64,000 nucleotides of DNA from Mya arenaria (GCF_026914265.1 NC_069126.1:36025725-36089724); one strand, 5' to 3'; counted from the stretch's first letter, positions 12,101-21,786 are shown. The notes: generated from the sequence alone by a model not told the origin. Translations and numbers: made by a program.

Positions 12101-14898
12101 AATTATTTTTTAACTGATTCTATCAATCTTATTAGGAGAATTAAGAGATTATCCAAAAAGATGAAATGAATGTTCACTATATAGGGTAGATAATTGAAAT
12201 GATTAATTAACAAGAGCTGTCACAGATGTGACGAATGCCCCCGAATGTGACATTGACCTATGAAAAAGGTCAGTACATGAAAAGTTGATGTTGCCTTTAC
12301 ATGTCAAATACATAAGGCAAGTTATTTTAAATTGCCTCTGACCATAAAAAAATACCACCCATATTTGACAACCTACACTCTTATGACCATATATGACGCG
12401 ACACGTCATCTTGGTATGTCGAACACATGTGGCAAGTTATTTTTAAATCTGTACATACAAGAGAAAGTGACAGCCTAAACAAGACAACCTATACTCTATG
12501 TCCATATACCCAGCATTTCATTGTGAATAAACACCTAAGTGTGAGCTTGACCTTAGAGGGAGGGACACAGGTCTTGCACGGGACACGTCGTCTTGGTATG
12601 TGGAACACATGTGGCAAGTTATTTTAAAATCTGTTCTTACAAGAGAAAATTACAGCCCGGACATGACAACCTATACTCCATATCCTTATATGCAGCATTC
12701 CATTGTGAATAAACACCTAAGTGTGACCTTGACCTTAGAGGTAGGGACACAGGTCTTGCACATGACACATCGTCTTGGCATGTGGAACACATGTGGCAAG
12801 TTATTTTAAAATCTGTCCGTACAAGGGAAAGTTACAGCCCTGACACGACAACTTATACTCTATGTCCTTATATGCTGCACTCCATTGTGAATAAACACTA
12901 AGTGTGACCTTGACCTTAGAGGTAGGGACACGGGTCTTGCATACGACGCGTCGTCTTGGTATGGGGAACACATGTGGCAAGTTATTTTAAAATCTGTCCA
13001 TACAAGGGAAAGTTACAGCCCGGACACGACAACCTATGCTCAATGTCCTTATATGCAGCATTCCATTGTGAATCAACACTAAGTGTGACTTTGACCTTAG
13101 AGGTAGGAACAAGGGTCTTGCACGCGACACGTCGTCTTGGTATGTGGAACGCATGTGGCAAGTTATTTTAAAATCTGTCCATACAAGGAAAAGTTACAGC
13201 CCGGACACGAGTGATTGAGCCGGACACACGGACGGACGGACAGACGGTGCGATTTTAATATGCCCTCCTTCGGGGGCATAAAAAATGAAACCACATAACT
13301 CAATAACGAACTGTGTAAAACATGCATTAAAAACATGTACATGTAATAACATCAAACAATTTGGCAGGAAACCATTATCCAATACTTCCTTTAAAAAACA
13401 AAGAAATCTTTATGAAACACATGGCCATTTGTTATGATTTTTGTTCCTCAACACTTGTTAAAGTAAATACAACTCTCATTCAAAACATAAATAGTTCCGG
13501 TATTTCAATATATCTCAGGAAACTCAATTGTTTATAATGCCCCAAGCATGAGAATTTACAATAAAACTACTTGAGAAGTGAATTATTTTCATTTTTTTCC
13601 TTCCTTGTATAAGAAAGCATCAATAACCAAACCTATTAATGAATTGTTCTTTCTAAGAATAAGGAAACTATCAATTTCAAATTTCAGAAGATAATGGAAA
13701 TGTAAATAGCCAGTATTTACCAGCTGTCTTTACGCCCTGCTTAAACACATCCAAAAGTGTACAGACATCTTTGTGAGGCTTATAGTCCAGCAGCTCTCCC
13801 TTAGGCATAAGTTTACTGCACCTTGACCCATCCTACAAGGTTATGAAATAAATAGTTTACTGCACCTTGACCCATCCTACAAGGTCATGAAATAAACGGT
13901 TTTCTGCACATTGACCCATCCTGCACGGTTAAGAAATAGATAGTTTACTGCACCGTGACCAATCCTACAAGGTTATGAAATAAACGGTTTTCTGCACATT
14001 GACCCATCCTACAAGGTAAGGCAATAAATGGTTTACTGCACCTTGACCAATCCTACAAGGTTTAAAGCAATAAATGGTTTACTCCACCTTGACCCAACCT
14101 ACAAGGTTAGGAAATAAATGGTTTACTGCACCTTGACCCATCCTTCAAGGTTAAAAAATAAATGGTTTACTGCACATTGACTCGTCCTACAAGGTTAGAA
14201 AATAAATGGTTTACTGCACCTTGACCAATCCTACAAGGTTAGGAAATAAATGGTTTACTGCATATTGACCAACAAAGCAAATAACTTGAATTATAAAAGA
14301 TCAAGTTTTAACAATTATCACTTATAATCACAATAATTTCATGTTACTAACCAAGAGCTTATATCATGAAAAGTTATTTTTGTTCATAAATTATAGCACC
14401 CAAAAATGCTTAAAAAAAGTAATGTTAAGCAATAGCACAGTTGAAGAATAAAATAATAGACAATGCTTGCCTCTTGTTTTTCAGTCAAAAAGGGGCATAA
14501 CTAAAATATGACTTTTTAAACCTGAGTTATCGACCCTGCTACACATATATATGCATATCATCACTGCTACTATTCACATGTGTACAAAGTTTCTTGATAT
14601 TATTTTAAATGCTTTTTGTGTTGTAGTCAAGGTTAAAGTTTTTGCACAAAGTTGACGCCAACGAGACCATCAAAACACCAAGGCTATCACATTATACATC
14701 AACTTTTTGTTCTTCAAAAACAGACAAGATATTATTACAAACCTCCAAAACATATGATTGGTCATTGAGGTCTATGGGCGGGATACACGTCGGGTCAGGC
14801 ATCTTGGACATGTAGTACACTGCCGCTGCACCTGCTATAGCCGTCAATGCTCCGGCAGACGCACACATCATTCCAACACTGTCTCCTAGCACGTCCAT
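120..14898 (-). CDS. ACSL: Long-chain acyl-CoA synthetase, N-terminal 293 codons (partial)
   Basis: Activates long-chain fatty acids to acyl-CoA using ATP, at the ER or outer mitochondrial membrane (family knowledge). Nine coding exons on the minus strand: 14743-14898, 13721-13832, 10214-10281, 8400-8504, 4979-5078, 2039-2217, 1305-1337, 998-1049 and 120-193. All have GT/AG borders and compatible phases, summing to 879 nt with no stop. Residues about 8-30 form a hydrophobic anchor. The order of conserved blocks matches ACSL1/5/6: YEWITYQE, GVFAQNRQE, LYETLG, PLLVCDSAEKV, then the AMP-binding P-loop TSGTTGNPKG at residues 265-273. The C-terminal half (YGxTE and ACS signature) lies beyond the left edge. 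A splice acceptor 11 bases before the ATG shows that an untranslated 5' exon lies further right; I could not place it. Not ACSL3/4 on the N-terminal pattern, but the subfamily is inference. Confidence 0.93.
244..459. repeat. 30-bp minisatellite, about 7 units
   Basis: Unit starts every 30 bases from 244; core aataacaatcatacaacata. It lies in the ACSL intron between coding exons 8 and 9. Because 30 is divisible by 3 it gives a spurious minus-strand reading frame of repeated CCMIVIKIVL. Confidence 0.9.
998..1049 (-). CDS. ACSL: ACSL coding exon 8 (P-loop, first half)
   Basis: 52 nt, PPSPDDVAIICYTSGTT plus one base; acceptor TTGTAG, donor ACAG|GTTCTT. Carries the first half of the AMP-binding motif. 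Confidence 0.93.
1305..1337 (-). CDS. ACSL: ACSL coding exon 7 (33-nt short exon)
   Basis: Only 11 codons, EKGKANLKPEA, with perfect TTTGCAG acceptor and GCT|GTAAGT donor, phase 0 on both sides. Corresponds to the variable linker ahead of the P-loop in the family, so exon skipping would keep frame. Confidence 0.85.
1428..1683. mobile_element. MITE-like element with diverged long inverted repeats
   Basis: The left end ggaccgattgttcgaaactt and the reverse complement of the right end (gggccaactgttgagaacct) align over more than 40 bases. Interior is AT-rich and rich in gttaac. Sits in the ACSL intron between exons 6 and 7. Confidence 0.6.
2039..2217 (-). CDS. ACSL: ACSL coding exon 6
   Basis: 179 nt, QMPLLVCDSAEKV to NIVTFQDAL; acceptor TTCCAG, donor CTG|GTATAA. 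A plus-strand reading of the same bases is a shadow. Confidence 0.92.
2867..4729. mobile_element. Pearl/Helentron-associated-type element with higher-order core repeats
   Basis: Left end acaagagcaccgcgaaacgg, subterminal atacgcccgaag inverted as cttcgggcgtat near the right end, then a tataaaaaat terminus. The inside is a tandem array of about 147-bp cores (3428, 3580, 3726, 3870, 4018, 4167, 4311, 4460, last partial at 4591). An (ACGG)n microsatellite at 4651-4683 sits before the right end. This layout is known for bivalve pearl elements and for HINEs of the Helentron group. No protein coding. Confidence 0.75.
4979..5078 (-). CDS. ACSL: ACSL coding exon 5
   Basis: 100 nt, WIISDLGCRC to IIFVINQ plus one base; acceptor TTTTTAG, donor AAA|GTAGGT. 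Contains ALYETLG, equivalent to the family PLYDTLG. Joining to the next exon gives INQTQMPLLVCD, as expected for the family. Confidence 0.9.
5249..5345 (+). mobile_element. Solo left end of the 5553-5857 MITE
   Basis: Repeats the sequence taatgcaccagtcaattgta then accacagtccccc, as in the left end of the neighbouring complete element, and then diverges. No matching right end is seen nearby. Confidence 0.6.
5553..5857. mobile_element. 305-bp MITE with perfect 25-bp terminal inverted repeats
   Basis: 5553-5577 (ttatgcaccagtcaattgta...) is the exact reverse complement of 5833-5857. The interior is G/C-rich against AT-rich surroundings and has a C15 run. No clear target duplication. Non-autonomous DNA element; superfamily not assignable. 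Lies in the ACSL intron between exons 4 and 5. Confidence 0.85.
6190..6480 (+). mobile_element. tRNA-derived SINE with conserved central domain
   Basis: A-box-like tagtgcaatggtaagag (about 6210) and B-box-like gattcgattcctg (about 6246). These are followed by ttctccgggttctctgattt, resembling the conserved domain shared by Meta-type SINEs of invertebrates (from memory), then ctcttgcgcaacatcgtgcc and an AT-rich tail. Confidence 0.6.
6983..7803. mobile_element. Pearl/HINE-type element, second family
   Basis: Begins actagaagcgccgcaatgcg; subterminal aaccaggtttttg is inverted as gaaaacctggtt at the right end. Inside are about five cores of 110-148 bp, each with a ttattgggcagaaacc-like stretch (7143, 7263, 7411, 7558, 7689) and tgaccttgacc. 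A gcccgcc-rich microsatellite lies at 7722-7754. The plus-strand reading frame 7555-7974 is core-repeat translation. Confidence 0.7.
8203..8372. repeat. Minisatellite of gttgttctgtaacc units
   Basis: About eight imperfect tandem copies of 19-25 bases, ending about 28 bases from the donor of ACSL coding exon 4 on the intron side. Confidence 0.75.
8400..8504 (-). CDS. ACSL: ACSL coding exon 4
   Basis: 105 nt, 35 codons from SYDQARWFGSW to GVFAQNRQE; donor GAG|GTAAAA, acceptor TCCGCAG. The GVFAQNRxE block is a strong ACSL hallmark. Confidence 0.92.
9731..9977. mobile_element. MITE-like inverted-repeat element
   Basis: Left ggtcccgtattcataaaaca and the reverse complement of the right end (agggctggtatttagaaagc) align through catcttaagtcatttc. 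Ends diverged; AT-rich centre. A lone tRNA A-box-like taagctcagttggtagagc at 9077 is a separate SINE scrap. Confidence 0.6.
10214..10281 (-). CDS. ACSL: ACSL coding exon 3
   Basis: 68 nt, reads ADSPFLGTRSG then PNREYEWITYQE; donor GAG|GTAACA, acceptor TTTCAG. Matches the family block that precedes the first helix of the adenylation domain. Confidence 0.9.
11401..11747. mobile_element. MITE family M1, copy 1 (about 350 bp)
   Basis: Terminal inverted repeats aaagctgcactctcacagat and the complement of gagagtgcagcttt; interior gacaagactgctgacaaaa-like. Two further copies lie at 28040-28362 and 38085-38440. Confidence 0.8.
12210..13286. mobile_element. Pearl/HINE-type element, third family
   Basis: Begins acaagagctgtcacagatgt; subterminal atgcccccgaa is inverted as ttcgggggcat, then cataaaaaatg. 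Five tandem cores of about 180 bp start near 12410, 12591, 12770, 12951 and 13132, with ttggtatgtggaacacatgt; ACGG-rich block at 13220-13245. Three short plus-strand reading frames here are core translations, not genes. Confidence 0.75.
13721..13832 (-). CDS. ACSL: ACSL coding exon 2
   Basis: 112 nt, DGSRCSKLMPKGELL to FKQGVKTA plus one base. The acceptor TTGTAG|GAT and the first 20-odd bases of the exon are the terminal unit of a minisatellite that fills the neighbouring intron (13833-14275). Confidence 0.9.
13815..14275. repeat. 44-bp minisatellite derived from the ACSL exon 2 acceptor
   Basis: About 10.5 units, each with actgcaccttgacccatcct then acaaggttatgaaataaa. The first unit covers the 3' splice site and first codons of ACSL exon 2; the others repeat that boundary in the intron. 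On the minus strand most units keep CTTGTAG|GATGGG, so each is a potential decoy acceptor. Confidence 0.88.
14743..14898 (-). CDS. ACSL: ACSL coding exon 1 (start and membrane anchor)
   Basis: 52 codons from MDVLGDSVGMM to SYVLE, phase 0 at the donor (GAG|GTTTGT). Contains the hydrophobic stretch GALTAIAGAAAVYYM followed by the family-like PPIDLNDQS. The start is the first ATG after the acceptor at 14909/14910; an upstream in-frame ATG at 14922 lies across that acceptor and is intronic. Confidence 0.9.
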
Positions 14899-15375
14899 CT
14901 TTTTGTCTTCTGTAAGACACAAGGTTTAAAGAAATAGTTAAACAGAAGAGAAGAAACTGATTAGATCCAGCATGGATCGTGTCATCCCCAAAGTAATTTA
15001 AAAAGAGGGCACAGCTAGCAGATGCAAACACATGTCTCAATAGTATAGGGAAAAAAATTAAAAAAATTAAAGGCACATACTCTATTTTGACCAGTGTATT
15101 TGTTTATACTTATGAAAAATGAAATGAATTACTTGTTGCATTATAAGGCCATTTATACACTTTTCATAAACCTTCTGATTTATAGCAAAACATGTCGACA
15201 AAGAAGAACTTTGTTCAAAAGTATATTCTACTAACCTACAGAACATAAACATTAATATTTGAAAGTAAACAACTTTGGCTACAATGTTTACAAATATTCC
15301 CAAAATAACAAATTATATTTATATGTTTCATAAGATCTCCTGCATTCATCTGTCAATGTGGTGTGATGGTAACCA

Positions 15376-15651
15376 CTAGCATATTAAGAGGGGGAGGCGC
15401 AACCCTAGCGTGCCCCCTCTAAAATCATCCAAGTTTACTTTAAATGTTAATATCGGAGAAAAATAAAATAAAACACGCTTATAATGCACCATTTCCAACT
15501 TCAAATTGTTAAAATTTTCTTGACGGAGTAACCCCAAATCCCCATACAAACAGTTCATGCTATATACTTTCGGTTCTGAGGGAGGGGCGCATGTCAAAAG
15601 GTCGTGCCCCTAAGTTACGCCCATACTTACGCCAATTCCTGAAGCCGCTCC
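15376..15651 (-). mobile_element. Short retroposon-like repeat with 9-bp target duplication
   Basis: Flanked by identical tggtaacca at 15367-15375 and 15652-15660. No terminal inverted repeats; on the minus strand it begins ggagcggcttcaggaattgg. A 9-bp duplication without inverted ends suits a retroposed SINE or LINE fragment; the family is unknown to me. Confidence 0.6.
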
Positions 15652-15660
15652 TGGTAACCA

Positions 15661-17129
15661 AGCCATAAAATACCTTCATTCTTTTTTTCAAAACAAACAA
15701 GCTAATAAAACAAAATTTCTTTGCATAATTACCAGCCAATAAAGAGAGTATTTGAAAAAAATTGGACAATATAAAAAGCTTGGCACTTAAATCTATGTTG
15801 GGCCATATAAGCTTATCTATACATTTATAATCCAAACCAATTGAATTATAGACTAGACTTCAGAATAGCTGTAAAGTTATAAAAACAGCATAAAATAACT
15901 AACAGTAAAAGCCAACAGCAGCAAATCGCATAAAACTGTTTAGTGTTTACCGTAATTATTTTGTCGGGACAAAGTAAGGCAAAATGTTTATCGATTGGTC
16001 AATGTTTATTAATTCCAAAGTACAAAAGTTGTTTGAAGGACCAAAACAAAAACTGTTCAATAAATTCAGTTTTCATTTAGTTTTCAGGTTAAATATTTAG
16101 CAAGCATAATACATGCATCTGTTGAAACATGTGTATCAGTGAGCAAATTTTACGAATTAACAATTAACAATACTATCAGTAATTATATTTGCAATTTCTC
16201 CATGCCAATTTTTGAGCGAGTCAGACCCTTTAAATCATGCTCATAAGTGAAAACTGAAACATACATTGTACATGATAAGACTGCTGTAAGATTTGACCCA
16301 CTTGCTCTGCAGACAACTAGTCTGCAGTGTCAATAACTGCATTGCTTTTAAAGTATTAGATTGCAATACATTTTAAAACTCTGTCAATAAAAAGAACTAC
16401 AAAGCTTGTTCGAAGAGTATCAAACTTTTAACATTAAAGAACAGATCTTGTTGAACAAAATTGTAAATTGGTGCAAAATGAGTTCAATGCAATCTGAAAG
16501 TGCCAAAAATTCGGGGGAAAAATGCATACATGTTACACTGAGTATTAATTTCAATATGGTGTTATCTGCCCTATATAAACTGTATCTGTGAAATGTGACT
16601 TATTTTGTTTTGAAATGTCAATTTTTTTTTATATGTTTGTATCATATTTCATTGAAATTTAAATTGACAAGTTGGTCATTGCATCGGTGCTTTTTTGCAA
16701 AATGACAGCTTCTTGGAATCTTGTAACAACAGTATTTTTTCCATTTTCTAATTAAGAAAGATGTGTGCTCACTGAGACAAATGGGAGAAGAACCCCAAGC
16801 TCCCCTTCCCCCAACCCTGTCCCCTTAGATTTTGCGTGGACAGTGGAAAGGGATAAAAGTTTGTAATTGAAACCCTTGTTGCATCAAATCCTGAATCAGC
16901 CGCTGTTATTCAAATTATCAGCAGAAGTAAAGCCTGCACAATACACTGTGTAAACAGGCATTTTTTTCAGCTATTTTTATATCTGATATATACTAGTGGT
17001 GTTCCAAATACCCCCACCCCCCTCCCAAATGTTAATTTATTTATTTTTGAAGAAGTTCTGTTGGAAAAGCTGTCTTTTTATGTTGAAGTTATAAAACCCC
17101 AAAAATAAATTGTTACGGGTACTTTGAGT
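15661..17129. other. No gene recognised
   Basis: AT-rich non-coding sequence upstream of the ACSL start. The untranslated 5' exon and promoter of ACSL may be here or further right, but I see no decisive TATA or donor signal. Confidence 0.5.
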
Positions 17130-17313
17130 CACAGGCATCTGGATCATTGTTTGTCACTTAAATGTTGTTTAAAACCATTTTGGGTACATACAATGAGATA
17201 AACAACACATCTGAAGATATTTAGTGTCTTTCATATACAAAAAAGAAAAGAAAGTGTACCCAAAATGGTTTTAAACAACATTTAAGTGACAAACAATGAT
17301 CCAGATGCCTGTG
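17130..17313. mobile_element. 184-bp hAT-type MITE with perfect 59-bp inverted repeats
   Basis: 17130-17188 and 17255-17313 are exact reverse complements (starts cacaggcatctggatcattg). Flanked by the 8-bp direct repeat ctttgagt at 17122-17129 and 17314-17321. An 8-bp target duplication is typical of hAT elements. Perfect arms and duplication indicate a young insertion. Confidence 0.88.
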
Positions 17314-17321
17314 CTTTGAGT

Positions 17322-18600
17322 ATATTATATTACATAATTATTTCTCAAAATTTCAAATTTTGTAAAAAATGGCATGAAAATTCCCAATTCCAAAGTCCAA
17401 GGGAAAAGGTCATTTTCCCAAATTTGTAAATACATGTGTACATTTATATTGGGGCAAAAAATAACATAAATATCATGAAAATAAAATGTTTAACACAGCC
17501 CAATGGATCAAAAATACAAAAATTAATCATAATTTTGTTTAAAAAAATAATCATATTTGGAATACAAATAAAGTTTTAAAGTAGTTGAAATATTGATATG
17601 TTAATTTTGCAGGTCATTTCGATAATGTACTTTCATAATAAGTCATGTGTGTGATGACAAAATAGTATTCAAAATGGCAATACATCGTCTCACTTATATA
17701 CACATATCCTAACCAATTATAACAAGTGATATGATTTTGTTTTCAGATGTTTTCAGTATTACTTCCTGAAATGTCATTTAATTTAAATACCCAAAAAATA
17801 ATAAAAGCAAATTTACGTCCAAAGGCCCAAAATCGCAAATGATTGTAGGATTTTTTATTTGTCCGAGATTTTAAAGCTACAGGTATCAGGTAACCAATTT
17901 TATATTGCATAATTAATAAATATTTTTTAGATGGAATGACGAACAATATGACTTACGCATGGTCACGACATAGTCCTCCTAAATGGCTGTCAACGATTTT
18001 TTTTACTATTTTTTAACTACTGTATGGCAGGCTTGAGATAAACAGGGATACATAAAAAATGTCAAAATAATAAAAAAGTAACCATGAGCACATATTATTG
18101 TAGCTACGTCACTATTTAATAATAGATGTTTAATATGGGATTCTTCCTAATTAATGATTAATTTAATCCCTACGGATTTGCCATATATACAAAAGTCGTA
18201 AAAAATCCATCAACGTACAATTATGTGGATTTAATACTAGGTCATATCACATTTACTGTCATATAAAACATTTCTTTTCCAAAATTCGCCACTGTGGTAA
18301 AAATTGATGTTCAAAACGGGATTCTTCTAAATTTAAAAACTCGAAAAAAATATCCGTCCACCCACTACAATTATTTGGACAAGTATGGTATTGCTTTTAC
18401 GTTGCAAACCTAATTTTTCACAAAGCAAATTCCACAAGCTGATATATCCACTGTAAATATGTTTTTATTTTAAACAATTAAAAATGCAAACCTTTAAATG
18501 AAACAGCACTTATAAAATTCCAAATTTGTTTCAACAGTCCGAATAGGTCAGATTGATTAATAATAAATGGGAACTTTGGTTCTAAGGGAGGAAACAACAC
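17322..18600. other. No gene recognised
   Basis: AT-rich sequence without coding signal, clear repeat ends or RNA gene signals. Confidence 0.5.
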
Positions 18601-18610
18601 GACAGAACCG

Positions 18611-18678
18611 CATTCGGAGCTCCTCGGCCATTTAATCGAAAAGTTGTTTTCGATTAAATGGCCGAGGAGTTCCGAATG
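18611..18678. mobile_element. 68-bp foldback micro-element with 10-bp target duplication
   Basis: Two 32-base arms (cattcggagctcctcggcca...), one mismatch, around a 4-base centre. Flanked by gacagaaccg at 18601-18610 and again at 18679-18688. A 9-11-bp duplication is typical of Mutator-like elements. A related terminus (cattcggagcacctcggcca) occurs at 44585. Confidence 0.8.
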
Positions 18679-18734
18679 GACAGAACCGCGGATCTACAGT
18701 ATACTGTACTGTAAACCAATAGGTCCGTGACACA

Positions 18735-20790
18735 TCAGGGTCGGTATGAAATGCATACAACATAGAGATACAGTCGAGTTACGCATACAACATAGGCGAA
18801 GAAGGGTTTTAAGCTTTGCGCACAACATACACGAAAAGGTGTTGAGAAACGAATACAAGGTAGAATAAGAACAAAAACATTAACATTTAAGTTTAATTGT
18901 TTGTAGGCAATGCATATAGTTAAACTTAATTATCAAATTTTAACATCTGAAGGTTAAACTACCCATTTAAAAAAAGTTTTAATCACTTATTTATATTTCT
19001 CGGTTCGGAAAGTCCATGTTAATTAAAATATGTTTAAATTAGTTATATTTCTCAGTAAGTTTGTAAAAAAGATCCTATTTTCCCCTAAAAATATTAACAA
19101 AAAAATCTTCATCAATTAAGTACACCATAAACAAACAAGTGTTTTTCTCGATATAAGACATAAAAATAGTAAGATAAGATAAGATAAGAAAATTGTTTAT
19201 TATAGTGACATGTGTAATGGACAATATACATAATATCATGCACTATAGACAAAATATTTTACACCCGGCCCAGTGGACCTATAAGTCACCTTACAACATA
19301 AATGGTAATACTTATAGCAAGGTCAATTAATATACATTATTACAAAACAGTAATGGCAGATAATACAAATTAAATAAACATGGTAATACATGTTGTTAGC
19401 GAGAAATATGAAAATATGTTGGTTTTAAGAATACAACAAACTTCTTCTTAATAAATACGCCTTAGTTACAAATTTGGCAATCTTTCTGGGATCTAAATGC
19501 ATAAGTGAACATAATTTATCAGATAATGGTAGGCTAACGTCGTTTAAAACATCAGTGGTATTAAGTAAACTATTTCTAATGTTTGTATATGTATCACATT
19601 GTAAAAGGAAATGAATTTCACTTTCAACTTGGTTACTGTTGCAAAGTCTACATAGTCTATTTTCGGGGGGTTCACCAACAAAGCGTCCAGTTTCGATTCG
19701 TATTGGTAAAATTCCGAAACGGAATTGGCACAACAGAGAGCGTTCATATTTTGGTACATTCAGTAATAAATAGTCTTCCTTTTTAAACGTGGATTTAAAC
19801 TGTCTGTAAGTGCGAAGTTTTCTCACATTCTGCACGTCATTTGTCCACTGTTCACTGTATAAGTCTCTAATGAGATCATTTACATTTGAGAGCTCAACAC
19901 AAGATCTTACATAAAAATGTTGCTCAAGATTTAGACTGATTAATATAGATTTAACATCACTAGACCAGTTATTATTACATCTATTATAATCGTACATAAA
20001 CACTTTCTTTGTTAGCCTTTCATTGTCCATTAGTAATAGTCTGTTCCAAAACCGTAATATTGACAGTTTACGTTTAAACACACTGGGAACCCAGCCAGAG
20101 TATAAAGCTAACAGTGGCGCAAATCGATGTACTCCGAAAAAGTATCTTAGAGCACGATGACAGACATTGTCAATACTTTGGAAAGACTTGTATCCCCAGG
20201 TTGCAGCACCATATTCAAGAATAGGAGATACACAATGCGACAAAGTGCAGCCCTGTTTTAAACCGGAAGTACACTCAAACCAATCTGTAGTGGCGTTGTT
20301 TGCGAGCCCACTGTTGTTAATACGCACACACGCAGATGAGCTTGCATAAATGTTCTTTATGGACTGGTATACTTTCCCATCAATATTGTGGAGCAACAAT
20401 TTATATAGGAGCAACTTCCGGTCCACATAATCGAAACACTTCTTAAGGTCAATGAAAGCGGTGTATACGTTCTTGTTGTTGCGAATAATACTGTTAAGTG
20501 TAAATATGTGGTCCTCGCACGATCTACCCTTCCGAAACCCGTTTTGTTCATCAGCCAAAAGGTCATTAGATTCTAAAAATGAAGGCACTAGTATTTCAAT
20601 CACTTCATACACTTAAACTTCAACGTCAATGTTGTTGCTCTTATTCTATACTGTTTGCGTTTCTCGACACCTTCTTTGTGGTACAGTACTGTATGGTGTA
20701 TGCAGAGTTGCTGAAAACCCTTCTTCGCCTCTGTTGTATGCGTTTCTATATCTATATGTCGTATGCGTTTAAGTCCGTACCGAAACAACA
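18735..20790. repeat. Inverted arms bracketing a LINE
   Basis: 18735-18893 aligns with the reverse complement of 20603-20790 (shared ggcgaagaagggtttt, cgcatacaaca and gaataagaacaa-like stretches, moderately diverged). The LINE at 19140-20612 lies between the arms. Either an older foldback element received the LINE, or the arms are two opposite insertions. Confidence 0.55.
19145..20612 (-). mobile_element. LINE, 5'-truncated and lacking the RT catalytic centre
   Basis: A 395-codon open frame (19425-20612) reads RT blocks NGFRKGRSCEDH, AFIDLKKCFDYVDR and SGLKQGC. It then jumps straight to LEYGAATWGY, the RT-distal region, with no YADD palm motif. It ends in a C-terminal zinc-knuckle-like CRLCNSN then EIHFLLQCDTY. 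The 3' end carries ttatc pentamers (19165-19190, minus sense). The same C-terminal design as the LINE at 48 kb suggests the same clade (CR1/L2/I-type group; exact clade not assigned). Confidence 0.8.
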
Positions 20791-20810
20791 TACGCTGAAT
20801 GCACTTTAAA

Positions 20811-21300
20811 AGGGACTGTACTCCTTATGATGAAATAGCGGGAAAAAATGTCGAAAAATGACATAAACTTGGAATCGATGTGTATAATGAGTTGAAACTT
20901 ACCTACTGAAGTACCACACAGTTTACAATTAATTTATTTTTCGCAGTTTTTTCGTATTTTTCCATTAAAAAAAATATTACTAGGTATGTCTACCTAGTAG
21001 AATTCATTCCTTCTGCGTGATTGGCTAGTCGATGTTATAACGAGATATTACCAAGTTAGGTATATAGCTTAAATATTCCAACTGTTTAGGGTAAGCCTTC
21101 GCAGCACAGTGGATACAACACTGGACTGCTATTTTGGCGACACGGGTTCGAACCCGGTCTCCGACTCATTTCTTTTTACATTTTGGTATATTTTTTTACA
21201 TTTATGATATCAAAGAGTAGAACATTTTATTAAATAATTGTCCTGAGATTCGTTACAGAAAAAAACTTTCTTAGGTGCCAATCTGGTGTACAGTCCCTTT
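20811..21300. mobile_element. Inverted-repeat element with tRNA-like insert
   Basis: 13-bp ends aaagggactgtac (20811) and gtacagtcccttt (21288-21300) are exact complements. Inside, 21095-21170 has A-box-like cagcacagtggatacaa and B-box gggttcgaacccg, but no full cloverleaf with paired acceptor ends, so it is SINE-like rather than a tRNA gene. Confidence 0.6.
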
Positions 21301-21679
21301 AGCTAACGAAAGTAACACAAATTTTATACCGGTTAATTAACACTAGAGTAATTTATTTAAATCAAAGCGCTGTGGGCACTGGAGTTTGTGCGGTAAACTC
21401 GGTGTTCTAGTAAAATAATACATTGATCTTTTAAGAAAATAAAACAGTAAACTTTTGGTTCAAACACTGATGTAAGATCATTTCGTTTGTGGTCAACTGC
21501 ACAATAAAACTTCCTTTGGGTAAATCCAGTTCCCCCATGTGATTGTACATTTGTATATACATAGTTAAACGAGTATGTAACTTTCCATCCTCTACGTTTA
21601 TTTTGCATGAGCAGCTAGAGTTTCAGTTTTGCGAAAGTTGCCTTTCAGTCGTTTCTTCGTACCATCTCAGAGCATTACA

Positions 21680-21780
21680 ATCAATGTGATGATATTGTAA
21701 GTTCCGCTGTAGGCGGCAGTGGGTTCATAGTATATCGTTCCGCTGTAGGCGGATGGGCCTTCATAGTACGTTGATGTACT
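21680..21780. repeat. Short tandem repeat of ttccgctgtaggcgg units
   Basis: Two close copies (21702 and 21739) of ttccgctgtaggcgg, each followed by a ttcatagta-like stretch; a truncated third ttccgctgta occurs at 22041. Confidence 0.6.
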
Positions 21781-21786
21781 TGTTGA

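Noticed and set aside
21095-21170. Possible tRNA gene (good B-box gggttcgaacccg)
   Set aside because: No matching acceptor-stem ends or anticodon stem could be paired; it lies inside an inverted-repeat element, so called SINE-like.
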